From Gordius sp. MW1 (taxonomy: Eukaryota; Nematomorpha; Gordioida; Gordea; Gordiidae): DNA of 64,000 bases. The translations under genes were made by a program, and so were the position numbers. Where the stretch lies: assembly GCA_964036665.1 (NCBI GenBank), contig OZ038528.1, positions 992,001 through 1,056,000 of the forward strand, written 5' to 3'. The notes under the pieces were generated by a model. That model did no database searches. It was not told the origin of the DNA and saw nothing but the letters and a program-made list of their open reading frames with translations. Below, one piece after another: positions 63,298 to 64,000 of the stretch (positions are counted from its first letter, which is position 1; every line of letters begins with the position of its first letter).

Positions 63298-64000
63298 TTT
63301 TAAAAACTATTCAAAAATAGCGCTAATTATGGATAAATTCATATGCTTTCCTCAATGTATCCCAACTCGTACCTATAGACTTAAATATTATAACCTAATT
63401 TGATGTCATCTAAGTCAACTTTTAACAAGTCAATCTGCCTATTTTACCTGCTCAATTAATTAAAAATTAGATATGATAAGGGATTTCTACGGGCTAAGAT
63501 CATATGCTAAAGTCTAGTGTATGACCTGGAAAAAGGTATATTATTCATGGTCATTCATGGGAGCTCCATTTTGAACGCGTATACAATGACAGTTTATCCA
63601 TAAAATTATAAAAAGTCAGATTTTATTTATATGGACAATTATGTGATTAAAATAATTTCTTTAAATGTATTTTATTCTCACATTAAATGGGCTTGTAGCG
63701 ACATGAACATTGAGAGAGTAGCAAGTCGACGAAACACGTATGTTTTTATCTTCCTCCAATTTCCTCGGTTCATATTATTAACGTTCGCTCGCGTTTCGCT
63801 TATATGTTTGTTTGATTCCCTGTTGTTATAATAAATTCATACTCTCCTAACTCAATAGTTTAAACATTACTAAAGTGGTGAAGAAAATACCACATTGGTG
63901 ACCCCGACGTGATATGGATACACAATCGTCTGACAATTCAACTCTCTACAATGAGACAGCATCCAACACTCCCACCACGGCAAACACATCATCAGTATAC
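63298..64000 (+). mobile_element. Probable start of an LTR retrotransposon
   Basis: ttggtgaccccgacgtgat at 63894-63912 is a gypsy-type primer-binding site, nearly the same as the one at about 44813 (ttggccccgacgtgattc). The DNA before it (up to about 63893, ending agaaaataccaca) would be the 5' LTR; its start is not located, and only one LTR is within the window. Two bases after the site an ATG at 63914 opens a frame to the window end (MDTQSSDNSTLYNETASNTP), the probable gag start. Confidence 0.7.

Overview
The window is nuclear DNA of an invertebrate animal. It is AT-rich, its genes are split by GT-AG introns, and it holds animal-type genes: a SNX9-family sorting nexin with SH3-PX-BAR, a peptide-type GPCR, the V-ATPase a subunit, NOC3 and a SKA1-like kinetochore protein. 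Many introns are only 33-50 nt; the long ones are mostly inflated by transposable elements (TEs). The phylum cannot be fixed from sequence alone. A small-intron spiralian such as a flatworm is a guess, not a result.

Layout: 1.3-1.8 kb is a MULE transposase remnant. 4.19-5.16 kb (+) is an MDP1 phosphatase with one lost base in a T run. 5.57-12.84 kb (-) is a complete 16-exon SNX9/18/33-type gene with six MITE copies or fragments in its introns. 16.15-17.36 kb (-) is an intronless rhodopsin-type GPCR. 18.9-20.9 kb is a decayed piggyBac element. 22.87-24.47 kb is a non-autonomous Helitron-like element made largely of tandem units. 26.53-36.38 kb (+) is a complete V-ATPase a-subunit gene with 18 exons per transcript and a pair of apparently mutually exclusive exons. 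38.15-38.75 kb has tRNA-derived SINE-like copies. 38.87-42.88 kb (-) is a complete 9-exon NOC3 gene with very short introns.

44.56-46.63 kb is an internally deleted Ty3/gypsy element. 46.78-47.17 kb (+) is an unknown two-exon gene. 47.48-48.11 kb (-) is a secreted Thr-rich basic protein. 49.12-51.99 kb is a decayed Helitron with Rep/helicase remnants. 55.38-56.51 and 57.05-59.49 kb are two hAT elements with exact 8-bp target duplications. 60.6-63.3 kb (-) holds a SKA1-like region and a set of upstream exons that may belong to the same gene. The last few hundred bases look like the start of another LTR element (primer-binding site and gag start).

The genes are unrelated housekeeping and signalling genes. 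The unifying theme is small introns repeatedly invaded by DNA transposons. The main MITE family ends in TAGTGTTGTAAAAACGGCTG, makes 8-bp hAT-type duplications, and has about 15 copies here, most of them in introns. A second family (TIR GGGCTTGTCTTAATATC) makes 3-bp TWA duplications typical of PIF/Harbinger; one copy sits directly on a splice donor. Exon boundaries were derived by hand from splice consensus, frame closure and remembered family features, without any search tool.
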